A stretch of DNA of 39,572 nucleotides from Bacteroidota bacterium (GCA_021779665.1 JAJYAG010000045.1:1-39572); one strand, 5' to 3'. Counted from the first letter of the stretch, positions 17,551-26,606 are shown. Numbers and translations: made by a program. The notes: generated by a model from the letters alone, not told the origin.

Positions 17551-18540
17551 ATGTTGAACATCAGTTTTGCTAATCCCTGGTTATTCCTGCTGTTGGTTCC
17601 CGTTGCAGCATTAATTGTGTGGTATATCCTGCGCAACGGAAAAATGCATGCTACCCTCAGGGTATCGTCAATGGAACCGGTTGTAAAACAAAGCTCGTGG
17701 AAAGTACGTTTCAGACATTTAATATATGTTTTGAGGTTTATAGCTCTCTTTTTAATTGTAATTGTACTGGCACGGCCCCAATCGAAAAACACCCAGAAAA
17801 ACTCAAGAACAGAAGGAATTGACATTGTAATTTCTCTCGATATTTCGAGCAGTATGCTTGCCAAAGATTTCAATCCCAACCGTCTCGAGGCTTCGAAGGA
17901 TGTTGCCACCCAGTTTATCTCGGGCCGACCCACTGACCGTATCGGACTGGTTGTGTTCAGTGGAGAAAGCTTCACACAGTGTCCGCTCACAACCGACCAT
18001 GCTGTTTTGATCAATTTGTTCAAGGATATTGAATGTGGCATGATTGAAGACGGAACCGCAATAGGTATGGGTCTTGCCACAGCGGTTACCCGTTTAAAGG
18101 ACAGCGATGCCAAAAGCAAAGTCATTATTCTTTTAACCGATGGTGTCAATAACCGCGGTTCTGTTGCCCCTCTTACAGCAGCCGAAATAGCCAAGACTTT
18201 CGGAATAAGGGTTTATACAATTGGAGTCGGTACCACCGGAAAAGCTTTAGCTCCTGTTCCCACGCCATTCGGCCTGCAATACGACTATGTTCCCGTTGAA
18301 ATTGACGAACCCATTTTACGGCAAATTGCTGCCGAAACCGGTGGTAAGTATTTCCGTGCTACCGATAATGCAAAGCTGCGTTCCATTTATGCAGAAATTG
18401 ATAAACTAGAAAAATCGAAAATTGAGTACACCGATTTCACAAAACGGAACGATGAGTATTTCGGCATACTGCTTATTGCAGGGTTATTACTGTTAATTGA
18501 AGTTTTTGCCCGTTTCACAATCTTTAAAACCATTCCTTAA
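17551..18540 (+). CDS. batA: VWA-domain membrane protein BatA
   Basis: This 329-aa inner-membrane protein has N-terminal TM segments (about residues 8-27 and 55-75), a periplasmic or membrane-adjacent VWA domain with an intact metal site (DISSS, residues 97-101; later VIILLTDG), and a C-terminal TM (about 305-325). BatA and BatB are the paired VWA proteins of the Bacteroides aerotolerance operon. The next gene, batB, follows after 3 bp and has the same architecture, indicating an old duplication. Confidence 0.93.
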   Translation: MLNISFANPWLFLLLVPVAALIVWYILRNGKMHATLRVSSMEPVVKQSSWKVRFRHLIYVLRFIALFLIVIVLARPQSKNTQKNSRTEGIDIVISLDISSSMLAKDFNPNRLEASKDVATQFISGRPTDRIGLVVFSGESFTQCPLTTDHAVLINLFKDIECGMIEDGTAIGMGLATAVTRLKDSDAKSKVIILLTDGVNNRGSVAPLTAAEIAKTFGIRVYTIGVGTTGKALAPVPTPFGLQYDYVPVEIDEPILRQIAAETGGKYFRATDNAKLRSIYAEIDKLEKSKIEYTDFTKRNDEYFGILLIAGLLLLIEVFARFTIFKTIP

Positions 18541-18543
18541 CCT

Positions 18544-19587
18544 ATGGAAAGCGAATTGTTTCATTTTGCCCGACCTTACATTCTATATGGCTTTGTTCTG
18601 ATTCCCATATTTCTGCTTTTATTTGCAGTGACTCTGAGGCGCAAAAAAAAGCTGATCTCCTTGTATGGCGAAAGCAGGCTGGTGATGGATCTCACTCCTG
18701 ATATTTCAACCTCCAGACCAATATGGAAGTTTGTTTTACTGATGCTTGCTTTTTCGTTTTTCATTCTTGCTCTTGCCGGTCCCCAGTTCGGTGTAAAACT
18801 GCAGGAAGCAAAGCGAAAAGGTGCCGAAATTATCATTGCACTCGATGTATCAAACAGTATGCTCGCCGAGGATATTGCCCCCAGTCGGCTCGATCGCTCA
18901 AAACAAGCTATATCCAGGCTGGTTGACCGACTTCAGGCCGACCGTATCGGACTGATAGTTTTCGCGGGCGAGGCGTATACCCAGTTACCGGTCACCTCCG
19001 ATTATGTTTCGGCAAAAATGTTCCTTTCGACCATCAACCCCAACCTGGTTCCCATCCAGGGAACTGCGATCGGAGAAGCAATTCATCTGGCAAGCCGTTC
19101 GTTTTCCGAATCGAATGATGCTGATAAAACCATTATTGTCATTTCTGATGGCGAAAACCACGAGGACAATCCGGTTGAAGCCGCCGAAGAAGCTGTAAAA
19201 AAAGGAATTACGGTTAATGTTGTGGGGGTGGGTTCAACCAACGGTGTTCCCATACCTGTAATGTCGGGAGGCCAGAAAACATTTATGAAGGATAACAAGG
19301 GAGATGTGGTTATTACGAAAATGGATGATAAAATGCTGAGCGAAATAGCCGATGCAGGAAACGGGCAGTTTGTGGTTGCATCCGGAGCCGATATGGGCCT
19401 GGATGTTATCATGGGACAGCTGTCGAAGCTTAAAAAAGCTGAATATAAAGCAAAACTTTATACCGATTTCGAAGACCAGTTCCAGTGGCCATTGGCTTTG
19501 GCATTTCTGTTTCTTTTAATTGAATTTATTGTTCTCGAAAAGAAGAACCCCTGGTTAAAGCGTATTCAATTATTTTCAAAAGGATGA
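18544..19587 (+). CDS. batB: VWA-domain membrane protein BatB
   Basis: This 347-aa paralogue of BatA has two N-terminal TM segments (about residues 12-30 and 61-80), a VWA domain with metal site DVSNS (101-105) and the TIIVISDGENH strand, and a C-terminal TM (about 315-335). Its stop codon overlaps the start of batC in an ATGA, typical of translational coupling. Metal-binding residues are all present, so it should be active. Confidence 0.93.
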   Translation: MESELFHFARPYILYGFVLIPIFLLLFAVTLRRKKKLISLYGESRLVMDLTPDISTSRPIWKFVLLMLAFSFFILALAGPQFGVKLQEAKRKGAEIIIALDVSNSMLAEDIAPSRLDRSKQAISRLVDRLQADRIGLIVFAGEAYTQLPVTSDYVSAKMFLSTINPNLVPIQGTAIGEAIHLASRSFSESNDADKTIIVISDGENHEDNPVEAAEEAVKKGITVNVVGVGSTNGVPIPVMSGGQKTFMKDNKGDVVITKMDDKMLSEIADAGNGQFVVASGADMGLDVIMGQLSKLKKAEYKAKLYTDFEDQFQWPLALAFLFLLIEFIVLEKKNPWLKRIQLFSKG

Positions 19588-20234
19588 TTATGAAGAATTT
19601 TATTATACTTTCCACCTTACTTTTCTTTACAGTAGCAGCCCAAGCCCAGGAAGAGCGAAAAATTATCCGTCAGGGCAACAAAGCATACGGTGAAAAGAAG
19701 TATACCGAAGCAGAAGAATATTACAGGAAAGCGCTGGAGAAAAAACCACAATCGCTCGAGGCTAATTACAATGTTGGCAATGTGCTGTATAAGCAAAATA
19801 AATACCTCGATGCTGCCAGTAAATATAGCTCATTAGCAAACAGTACCGATAATAAACGGGAAAAAGCCTATATCTACCATAATATGGGTAACTCCTACCT
19901 GAAGGCAAATAAACTGGGTGAAAGCATTAGTGCATACAAAGAAGCCCTGAAGCTAAATCCTTCGGACAGAGAAACGAAATTCAACCTTGCTTATGCCCAA
20001 AGACTTTTAATAAACCATAATCAAAACAAGGATAAAAATGACGACGGTCAAAGTAAAGAACCTAGTGATTATGCAAAAAAAATAAAGAAGCAGGCAGATG
20101 AGCTGGTTGCTAACAGGCAGTACTCTCAGGCATATAAAATAATGAAAGATTTATTAGCTAAAGATATTACGGCAAGTACTTATAGTGATTATACTAAAAG
20201 ATTAAAAGATGTTGTTGAAGTTAATTCCCTTTAA
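19584..20234 (+). CDS. batC: BatC-like TPR protein (N-terminal half of a split BatC?)
   Basis: This 216-aa secreted or anchored protein has a signal peptide (residues 1 to about 21, VAAQAQ) and three TPR units between about 28 and 140 (for example EAEEYYRKALEKKPQSLEAN and ESISAYKEALKLNPSDRETK), ending NLAYAQRLL. This is how BatC proteins normally run before a Gln/Lys-rich linker and a conserved tail. Here the linker is short (NHNQNKDKNDDGQ) and leads into a different basic helical segment, and the frame stops after DVVEVNSL. The BatC-type tail appears in the next, overlapping gene. From about 20000 onward the DNA is clearly more AT-rich than batB. A start at 19590, two codons later, is also possible. 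Confidence 0.8.
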   Translation: MIMKNFIILSTLLFFTVAAQAQEERKIIRQGNKAYGEKKYTEAEEYYRKALEKKPQSLEANYNVGNVLYKQNKYLDAASKYSSLANSTDNKREKAYIYHNMGNSYLKANKLGESISAYKEALKLNPSDRETKFNLAYAQRLLINHNQNKDKNDDGQSKEPSDYAKKIKKQADELVANRQYSQAYKIMKDLLAKDITASTYSDYTKRLKDVVEVNSL

Positions 20235-20655
20235 GATAATTGTAGCTGTTGGATTATTTATAAGCCTTAATAGCTACGGACAGGATGTGACAGATTTATT
20301 TCATACTGCCTCTCAGCAATTCATCCATGGTAAAACAGATGAATGTAAGCAAACTATTGCAACTGCATTAGCTCTATATCCTAATGATAAGAGATTAATC
20401 GAATTAAGAAAAAGAATAAAAGAAGAGGAAAATAAGAATCAAAATAATAAAGATCAGCAAAAACAGGATCAGCAGGATAAGAAAGAAGATCAGAAACAAA
20501 AAGATCAGCAGCAGCAACAACAAAACAAGAATATTTCGCAGGAAGATGCTAACAGAATCTTAGAAGCAATGCAAAACGAAGAAAAAGAACTGCAGAAAAA
20601 ATTAAAGATGGAGAAAGTGCAGGCTCAAAGGGGCAAAACCCTTAAGAATTGGTAA
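20209..20655 (+). CDS. Secreted protein with BatC-type Q/K-rich linker and C-terminal tail
   Basis: This 148-aa protein overlaps the end of the batC-like gene by 26 bp in another frame. It has its own signal peptide (about residues 1-24, IVAVGLFISLNSYGQ), one TPR-like unit (DLFHTASQQFIHGKTDECKQ), then a long Glu/Lys/Gln coiled linker. It ends with a segment (EDANRILEAMQNEEKELQKK, finishing GKTLKNW) that closely resembles the usual C-terminus of BatC. Together the two genes cover all parts of BatC plus an extra signal peptide. Either this is a lineage-specific partner or BatC was split and rearranged. The overlap argues against a simple sequencing frameshift, because a credible signal peptide sits at the new start. 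Confidence 0.7.
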   Translation: MLLKLIPFKIIVAVGLFISLNSYGQDVTDLFHTASQQFIHGKTDECKQTIATALALYPNDKRLIELRKRIKEEENKNQNNKDQQKQDQQDKKEDQKQKDQQQQQQNKNISQEDANRILEAMQNEEKELQKKLKMEKVQAQRGKTLKNW

Positions 20656-20694
20656 TTTTACATTCAAAATTTTTAAAATATATCAGATACCATT

Positions 20695-22458
20695 ATGGAT
20701 TACGATAATAAAAAATATCTGAAATTAATCTATGTAGTCTTTACGTTATTCCTTTTATCGGCCACGGTAGAAGGACAAAACGTGAAAGTAATTCTTGACG
20801 GTCCCACCGAAGTTGGGGTTGATGATAGATTTCAGTTAAATGTTACCGTAAATGCAGAACCTACGGAATTTACCCCACCCGATTTAAAAGACTTTCAGGT
20901 GTTAACAGGTCCTAACGAATCATCGGGCAGCAGTGTCCAGATTATCAATGGCCGCATGACACAATCGGTCGAATTTACCTATTCCTATATTCTGCAACCC
21001 CGTAAAGCAGGTAAGTTTAATCTGGGAACTGCATCGTACACCGTAAAAGGGAAGAAATATGTTTCCAACAGCCTTACGATCGAAGTTACAGGAACAAGCT
21101 CACAAAGCAATCAAAACACCACTCAGCCCGAGCAAAAAATAGACGAGACTGATGATATATTTCTTAAAGTCATTCTTGACAAAACCAATGTTTATCAGGG
21201 CGAGTTTATCACAGGAACTGTAAAAATTTACACCAAATACGATCTGCGAAATCTGGATCCCGTATCTTTACCAGCCTTCGATGGCTTTTACAAGGAGGAA
21301 ATTGAAACGCCACCCGCCCGTCTTAAACTTGAGGTAATTAACGGACAAAGATTTGGTACCGCAACAGTCCAGAAATTTGTTCTGATTCCACAAAAAGCTG
21401 GCGAATTAACCGTTCCGCCTTATAAAATCATTTGTACACTCAACGGTTTCTTTTCCGAAAAATATGAAGCCAAAAGCCGCCCTGTAAAAGTAACCGTTAA
21501 ACCACTTCCAACCCGTCCGGCCTCATTTACAGGAGCTGTTGGCAAATTCAATATCGATGTAAAATACGATAAAACAAAAGTTAAGGAAAACGAGCCTGTA
21601 ATACTTAAAGTTTCGGTTAGCGGAGCCGGTAATATCAAACTTTTTGATGCTCCTAAAATCAGTTTTCCCGAGGGCATCGAAACAAGTGAACCCTCGGTTA
21701 CCAATAAAACCAACGACAAAGATGGAAGCATCTCAGGCTCCAAACTCTTCGAATACTTGTTAATACCGCGAGCTCCGGGGAAAATAACATTACCTCCCGT
21801 GGAATTCTCATATTTTGACCCCATTGCAAAACAATATAAAACGCTCACCTCATCATCCACGACCCTGGAAGTGGAGCCAGGATCGGCCGATAGTAAAACC
21901 GCAACAGGAACATCCATGTCCAAGGAAGATCTGAAATTTCTCGGAAAAGACATCGAGTATATCAAGCTGAATGATATCAAACTCAGAAAGTCGGGCAGCC
22001 GTTTATATGGAAGTTTACTCTTCTTTGCCTCCTATTTGATTCCTTTGCTGCTATTTATTGGGATCCTGATATTGCGCAGGAATTATATTAAACAGAATGC
22101 CAATACCGCGCTCACCCGTAACCGGAAAGCACAGAAATTTGCCATCAAACGACTTAAAAAGGCTAAGGAGTACCTGGCTCAGTCGAAAAAGGAAAATTTC
22201 TACGAGGAAGTTCTGAAAGCGCTTTGGGGCTATCTGAGTGATAAGCTGAATATACCCGTTTCGGAATTATCGCGTGAAAATGCCCGTGACCAGCTGATTC
22301 ATGCAAATGTTGATGAAGAATCGATTAACCGAGTGATGAATCTGCTCGACACATGCGAATTTGCCCGGTATGCTCCGGCATCGGCCGATAACTCCATGGA
22401 TTCAGATTACAGGGAAGCAATACAAATTATCACTCAAATTCAGGAAAGAATACGATAA
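20695..22458 (+). CDS. batD: BatD (oxygen-tolerance family) membrane protein
   Basis: This 587-aa protein has a signal peptide (about residues 1-27, SATVEGQ). Three or so beta-sandwich domains of the BatD type follow on the periplasmic side (starting VKVILDGPTEVGVDDRFQLN; later VILDKTNVYQGEFITGTVKI and KYDKTKVKENEPVILKVSV). One TM is at about 440-463 (SLLFFASYLIPLLLFIGILI), followed by a cytoplasmic helical tail with a WGYLSDKLNIPVSELSREN motif. Length and order match family members. It is separated from the preceding small gene by 39 bp and from batE by 17 bp. Confidence 0.94.
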   Translation: MDYDNKKYLKLIYVVFTLFLLSATVEGQNVKVILDGPTEVGVDDRFQLNVTVNAEPTEFTPPDLKDFQVLTGPNESSGSSVQIINGRMTQSVEFTYSYILQPRKAGKFNLGTASYTVKGKKYVSNSLTIEVTGTSSQSNQNTTQPEQKIDETDDIFLKVILDKTNVYQGEFITGTVKIYTKYDLRNLDPVSLPAFDGFYKEEIETPPARLKLEVINGQRFGTATVQKFVLIPQKAGELTVPPYKIICTLNGFFSEKYEAKSRPVKVTVKPLPTRPASFTGAVGKFNIDVKYDKTKVKENEPVILKVSVSGAGNIKLFDAPKISFPEGIETSEPSVTNKTNDKDGSISGSKLFEYLLIPRAPGKITLPPVEFSYFDPIAKQYKTLTSSSTTLEVEPGSADSKTATGTSMSKEDLKFLGKDIEYIKLNDIKLRKSGSRLYGSLLFFASYLIPLLLFIGILILRRNYIKQNANTALTRNRKAQKFAIKRLKKAKEYLAQSKKENFYEEVLKALWGYLSDKLNIPVSELSRENARDQLIHANVDEESINRVMNLLDTCEFARYAPASADNSMDSDYREAIQIITQIQERIR

Positions 22459-22475
22459 CAATTAAGAAAGTAACT

Positions 22476-23243
22476 ATGAAGATCAGAAATTTTAAATTGC
22501 TTTTAGTTGTTATGCTCCTTGGATGCAGCATAAATTCCAAGGCCTTTGACCCTCATAATTCGGTTAAAGAGGGCAACGAATTATACAAAAAAGGAATGTA
22601 CAGTCAGGCTGCCTCCAAATACCAACAGGTGGCCGATTCAGGCTTTGTCTCGGCCGATCTCTTCTACAACCTTGGAAATGCCTACTATAAAGCCAATGAT
22701 AACAAAAAAGCCATTCTCTATTACGAGAAAGCTAAATTGCTCTCGCCACGCGATAAAGAGCTAAACCATAACCTTGCTTTGGCCCAGTCGAAAGCGGTGG
22801 ATAAAATCAACAACATTCCCGACCTGTTTTTTCTTGAATGGATACGGAATTTTCGCGATCAGATGGCAGTGGACACCTGGAGTGCTTACAGCATCATCTT
22901 CTTTATTCTTGGACTTTCCGGCTTACTATTGTACTTTTTTACGATTAGGATAAATCTCAAAAAAGCAGGTTTTTGGATTGGAGCGGCAAGTATTTTTCTA
23001 TCGGTTATAACTTTTCTTTTTGCCTCGAGCTCTTATAATTCTCAGATAAAACAACGCACGGCCATTATTTTTGTCAAGGGAGTAACAGTAAAAAGTACAC
23101 CTGCTGAAACTGGTACAAACCTTTTTATCCTTCATGAAGGAACAAAAGTCAAAATAATCGATAAAGTTGATAACTGGGAGAAAATAAAAATCCCTGATGG
23201 AAATCAGGGATGGGTTAAAGAGAGTGATCTTGCAAAGATCTGA
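22476..23243 (+). CDS. batE: BatE: TPR plus SH3-like membrane protein
   Basis: This 255-aa protein closes the Bat operon. It has an N-terminal signal with a possible lipobox (LLGC, Cys17), two TPR units (about 29-100, including DLFYNLGNAYYKANDNKKAI), two TM segments (about 134-155 and 165-185), and a C-terminal bacterial SH3-like domain (about 195-255, ending NQGWVKESDLAKI). BatE proteins have this TPR-TM-SH3 layout. The last 50 bp of coding sequence contain a perfect hairpin that, on the other strand, works as a terminator for the convergent gene. Confidence 0.93.
   Translation: MKIRNFKLLLVVMLLGCSINSKAFDPHNSVKEGNELYKKGMYSQAASKYQQVADSGFVSADLFYNLGNAYYKANDNKKAILYYEKAKLLSPRDKELNHNLALAQSKAVDKINNIPDLFFLEWIRNFRDQMAVDTWSAYSIIFFILGLSGLLLYFFTIRINLKKAGFWIGAASIFLSVITFLFASSSYNSQIKQRTAIIFVKGVTVKSTPAETGTNLFILHEGTKVKIIDKVDNWEKIKIPDGNQGWVKESDLAKI
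23188..23211 (-). terminator. Terminator of the universal stress gene, embedded in the batE coding sequence
   Basis: ATCCCTGAT (23190-23198) and ATCAGGGAT (23203-23211) form a perfect 9-bp stem with a 4-bp loop. On the minus strand it is followed by TTTTTATTTT. It therefore suits the convergent minus-strand gene ending at 23248 while also encoding the PDGNQG turn of BatE. Confidence 0.65.
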
Positions 23244-23247
23244 TATC

Positions 23248-24075
23248 TTAATGAAACCCGGCGTATTTCAGGAGTTCAAACCTGGGGTTAAGGCACATTA
23301 CCGGAATTTTATAAGGATTGGCTAATATTCGCTGTTCTTTTACTCCAAATAGGAATTTGGTGAATGTGAGGTTTTTCTCCAGCTGAATTACAATCAGATC
23401 GCAACTTTTTTTATGGGCACATTCAATAATCTGTTCTGCGTAACTTCCTTTGCTTTCGGCAGCGATTATTTCAAATGGGATATTTTTGCTCTCGAGGAGT
23501 ACTTTCGCAAGATTAACAGTATTTGCAATATTCTTTTTAAATATTTTATCATTAGTCTGAGGTTTCATCAATACTAACTTAAACTGATAAAACTTGCTGA
23601 AACTGGAAACATAACTAATCACCTGTTTATTCTCAATCCGGTAATCAATTGGCAGCAAAACAGTTCTGAAGGAGTGGTTAGAAGGCGGCTGCTGCACCAC
23701 AATGAAAGGTATTTTTGATCCTTCAATTATTTTAATTGCCCGACTTCCCGTAAAGCGCTGCATTCCTTTCACTCCGTCGGTTTTCATCACTGCAAATGCA
23801 AATTCAGGATCGCCGGCAACCTCGCTTATGGTATTAAATATGGAACCTGTTTTAATCATGTAGCCAGGTTTTATATTCCAGTTCTTTTCAGCATCTGCCA
23901 CAACTTTTTCAAGTTTTGCACGGGCAGGAGTCTCTTCAACCTGTTTAGCTACTATATGCAATAAAATTATGTTATAATTTGTCACTTTAGATATTTCGAC
24001 AGCTTCTTGTAAGGCATAATATGCATGTTCGCTAAAGTCCCACGGAACTAAAATGCTTTTAACTTGGGTTTCCAT
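23248..24075 (-). CDS. Universal stress protein with two Usp domains
   Basis: This 275-aa cytoplasmic protein starts at the ATG at 24075 (METQVKSILVPWDFSEHAYY). A TTG seven codons upstream is unlikely. The first Usp domain spans about residues 5-140 and contains a nucleotide-binding-type Gly/Ser loop (DGVKGMQRFTGSRA). The second spans about 145-270 (RTVLLPIDYRIENKQ) and has a degenerate loop (FTKFLFGVKEQRIL), so only the first half may bind ATP. Tandem-Usp proteins of this kind are common in Bacteroidota. It is convergent with batE (4 bp apart) and divergent from the next gene. Confidence 0.9.
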   Translation of the reverse strand: METQVKSILVPWDFSEHAYYALQEAVEISKVTNYNIILLHIVAKQVEETPARAKLEKVVADAEKNWNIKPGYMIKTGSIFNTISEVAGDPEFAFAVMKTDGVKGMQRFTGSRAIKIIEGSKIPFIVVQQPPSNHSFRTVLLPIDYRIENKQVISYVSSFSKFYQFKLVLMKPQTNDKIFKKNIANTVNLAKVLLESKNIPFEIIAAESKGSYAEQIIECAHKKSCDLIVIQLEKNLTFTKFLFGVKEQRILANPYKIPVMCLNPRFELLKYAGFH

Positions 24076-24175
24076 ATAAATTGAGTAATTAGGCAATACT
24101 GTTATTAACGTTTTTTTTAATATAATTACAATTTAAGCGTTTTATACGGTTCAATTATTTAAAAGTTTATAATTC

Positions 24176-24910
24176 ATGCAACTGGTTTTATATAGATGTA
24201 AATGTTTTTTCAAAATTAAGATAATAATTTTATTCGTCTTATTGAAATCATTTACATGTTATTCGCAGGAAACGGCTTCAGTGCGATTTGTATGGACAGA
24301 TAATGCCCTAAAAACCAGTAACGAAAAAACCATTTACCTCATATCGGAATTATCGGGCAAAAAAGACACAATTTTTCCCGTCCGCTGGGAACCATCAATT
24401 GATGATACCATAAAATTTCTCATAAAAGCCTACAGAAATCCTGTTTATCTTGAACTTACAATCGATACTTCAAAAAAATACAGCAACAGGTTTAACTTAA
24501 TCCCATTCCACACCTATAATTTAACTGAATTCAGCGACTCGCTGGTTGTGAAGCCCCGTCCGCTTATTTTCGACAACTTCAATTCCAATGCACAGCTGCT
24601 CTATTCCTTTTTAATCAGGCTTTTTATTGAATTACTGATAGCAATTCCTCTGGCTGCATTGTTCAGGTTGCCGGCACGACTTCTTTTCTTTGTGTTTGTG
24701 GCAAATATCATGAGCTTTCCAACGGTTTATCTGACCTTTTTTCCTGTTTACCTGAAGGAACTAATTACAATTGTTCTCGAAGCTCTTTTTATCTGGGGAA
24801 TTGGATGGAAAAGACTCAAAATCAGCAAAGCGCTTGTGGTTAGTTTAATATTAAACATCCTCCGTTTTGGCATTTATAAAATACTGATGCTGATTATTAA
24901 GATTATTTAG
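24176..24910 (+). CDS. Membrane protein of unknown function
   Basis: This 244-aa protein has a signal peptide (about residues 1-31, ending CYSQ), an extracytoplasmic beta-type domain of roughly 100 residues (SVRFVWTDNALKTSNEKTIY), and four hydrophobic segments in the C-terminal half (about 140-240). No family is recognised. It is divergent from the stress-protein gene with 100 bp between the two starts, so the promoters may overlap. It is followed by 177 bp with a dyad at 25007-25043 and no gene. Confidence 0.7.
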   Translation: MQLVLYRCKCFFKIKIIILFVLLKSFTCYSQETASVRFVWTDNALKTSNEKTIYLISELSGKKDTIFPVRWEPSIDDTIKFLIKAYRNPVYLELTIDTSKKYSNRFNLIPFHTYNLTEFSDSLVVKPRPLIFDNFNSNAQLLYSFLIRLFIELLIAIPLAALFRLPARLLFFVFVANIMSFPTVYLTFFPVYLKELITIVLEALFIWGIGWKRLKISKALVVSLILNILRFGIYKILMLIIKII

Positions 24911-25006
24911 GAAGTGTGATGGATGAGGGATGAAGTATGAGTAAGACCATTGTATATTTATCGAATGTAAATGACTGAATTGCAGTGAGATTTCCACCAG
25001 CTAAAC

Positions 25007-25043
25007 TTCCCGTTAGGGAATAATTATATTCCCCATTAGGAAA
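25007..25043. repeat. Dyad symmetry downstream of the first PiT gene
   Basis: GGGAATA (25016-25022), ATTA loop, TATTCCC (25027-25033), with partial extension on both sides. It lies 45-80 bp past the stop codon of the minus-strand transporter. It lacks a clear T run, so it may be a processing or termination structure. Confidence 0.35.
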
Positions 25044-25087
25044 GGCACCCGAATTAAAACTTTAACGCTGAAATTACTTCCGCATTT

Positions 25088-26497
25088 CTAGAGAAATAAA
25101 CGAACCAACAAAAATAAACCACCAGAAACTACAATGGTAACCGGAAGAGTTATCAACCACGCAATTAAAATACTTTTAACGGTTTTCATGCGCAGGTTTT
25201 TTATTCCCTTTGAAGCTACCATGGACCCTGCAACACCCGAGGAAAGAACGTGCGTGGTGCTAACAGGCAAACCTAATTTTGACGAAATAAATATTGTAAA
25301 GGCTGCAACCATCTGTGAGCTGAATCCCTGGGCATAAGTCAACTGACTCTGACCGATTTTTTCTCCAATCGTAACAACAATACTTTTCCATCCTACCATG
25401 GTTCCTACTCCAAGTGATATTGATATCAGCAATATTACCCACCATGGAGAATACTCAATGTATTCTTTTATTCCGGTAATTTCTTTGTCGATTGACTTTT
25501 GCAAAGCTTTGCTTACATAAAAATCCCTCTCATCAATATGCCTGTCGTTAATCTGTTTTATTTCTTTCGACATCAAAATAATATCTTTTCTGATTTCGTA
25601 ATTCTGTTTTTTCTCAAGCTTTTTGAAATCGTTGATATTTGTAAGCATTCCCTGTACTTTATCAATATTCTCCCTTACAAGATAGAAACTTGCCCGGTCT
25701 ACAACGCCCATTTTAACGGAATCGATAGTTAGAATATTAGCTTCCAGTTTATTCATATGATTTAACAACTCGCCCGGAGCTTTTTGATGGTTTAGTGCAA
25801 AATGAACAGGAACAAGGCTGATAAGAATGATCATAATCAAACCGACACCTTTTTGTCCATCGTTGGATCCATGCGTAAAGCTTACAAATGTTGAGGAGAG
25901 TATTATTAAGGATCTGATTCCAAGTGGTGGAACTTTTTTCTTTGAAGGTTCCGCAAATAACTTCTTTTTCTTAACAACCTTTTTTAAAAGAACCATAAAC
26001 CCCATGGTCAGGCCAAAACCAATAAGCGGCGAAATTAACAAAGCCAGTAAAACATCTTTTACCTTAACCCAGTTCAGAGCCACGCCAGTTTCCGAAATAA
26101 AAGAATATGCTATTCCAACGCCGAAAATTGATCCTAAAAGGGTATGCGAACTTGAGCAGGGAAGACCAAAATACCATGTGCCCAGGTTCCAGAGTATGGA
26201 AGTTAAAATAACCGCAGTTAACAAGGCTACAATGTGTGAAACGCTTTGATCCAGTAATAACCCGGTGGGTAATAAATTAACAATACCCATTGCCACAGCA
26301 ATGCCTCCTAAATAAACACCTATAAAGTTCCAGATACCCGACCAGATAACAGCAATGGTTGGTTTTAATGAATTTGTATAAATAACAGTTGCCACCGCAT
26401 TGGCTGTATCGTGAAAACCATTGATAAACTCGAAAGCACAAGCTGCAACCAGGCAAATTATTAGCACTAACGTTAAACCAGGATCAAGACCAAACAT
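25088..26497 (-). CDS. Inorganic phosphate transporter, PiT family (first copy)
   Basis: This 469-aa inner-membrane protein is a low-affinity phosphate (metal-phosphate) symporter of the PHO4/PiT family. The two family signatures are present: NGFHDTANAVAT near residues 26-37 and THGSNDGQKGVG in the middle. About ten TM segments are split by a soluble loop of roughly 110 residues (about 245-350) that carries Lys/Glu-rich helices. It is a tandem paralogue of the gene at 26670-28091. The flanking halves are nearly identical between the two, while the central loop has diverged strongly. The conserved C-terminal half contains GLPVSTTHVLSSGVAGSMVA. A regulatory box lies 94 bp upstream. Confidence 0.94.
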   Translation of the reverse strand: MFGLDPGLTLVLIICLVAACAFEFINGFHDTANAVATVIYTNSLKPTIAVIWSGIWNFIGVYLGGIAVAMGIVNLLPTGLLLDQSVSHIVALLTAVILTSILWNLGTWYFGLPCSSSHTLLGSIFGVGIAYSFISETGVALNWVKVKDVLLALLISPLIGFGLTMGFMVLLKKVVKKKKLFAEPSKKKVPPLGIRSLIILSSTFVSFTHGSNDGQKGVGLIMIILISLVPVHFALNHQKAPGELLNHMNKLEANILTIDSVKMGVVDRASFYLVRENIDKVQGMLTNINDFKKLEKKQNYEIRKDIILMSKEIKQINDRHIDERDFYVSKALQKSIDKEITGIKEYIEYSPWWVILLISISLGVGTMVGWKSIVVTIGEKIGQSQLTYAQGFSSQMVAAFTIFISSKLGLPVSTTHVLSSGVAGSMVASKGIKNLRMKTVKSILIAWLITLPVTIVVSGGLFLLVRLFL

Positions 26498-26534
26498 AGT
26501 ATATTTTATAGATTTTGATGATCGAAAAACGGCC

Positions 26535-26542
26535 GAAAGATA
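26535..26542 (-). promoter_or_regulatory. Candidate -7 element of the first PiT gene
   Basis: TATCTTTC on the minus strand (one base from TAnnTTTG) lies 38 bp before the start codon. The same TATCTTTCGGC string occurs ahead of the second PiT gene at 28129-28139. In both, the TTAA box is 48-50 bp further upstream. Confidence 0.45.
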
Positions 26543-26589
26543 TGAAATTTAAGGTCCATAATCCGAGACTAATGTTTACCTCAGACAGA

Positions 26590-26606
26590 TTTAACGTTAA
26601 CTTAAC
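26590..26606 (-). promoter_or_regulatory. Phased TTAA box (Pho-box-like) of the first PiT gene
   Basis: On the coding strand this reads GTTAAGTTAACGTTAAA: outer TTAA cores 11 bp apart with a third core between. It matches the box at 32946-32962 in 15 of 17 positions and the one at 38412-38428 in 13 of 17. An 11-bp repeat period is what OmpR/PhoB-type regulators bind. Assignment to a phosphate regulator is inferred. Confidence 0.5.
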
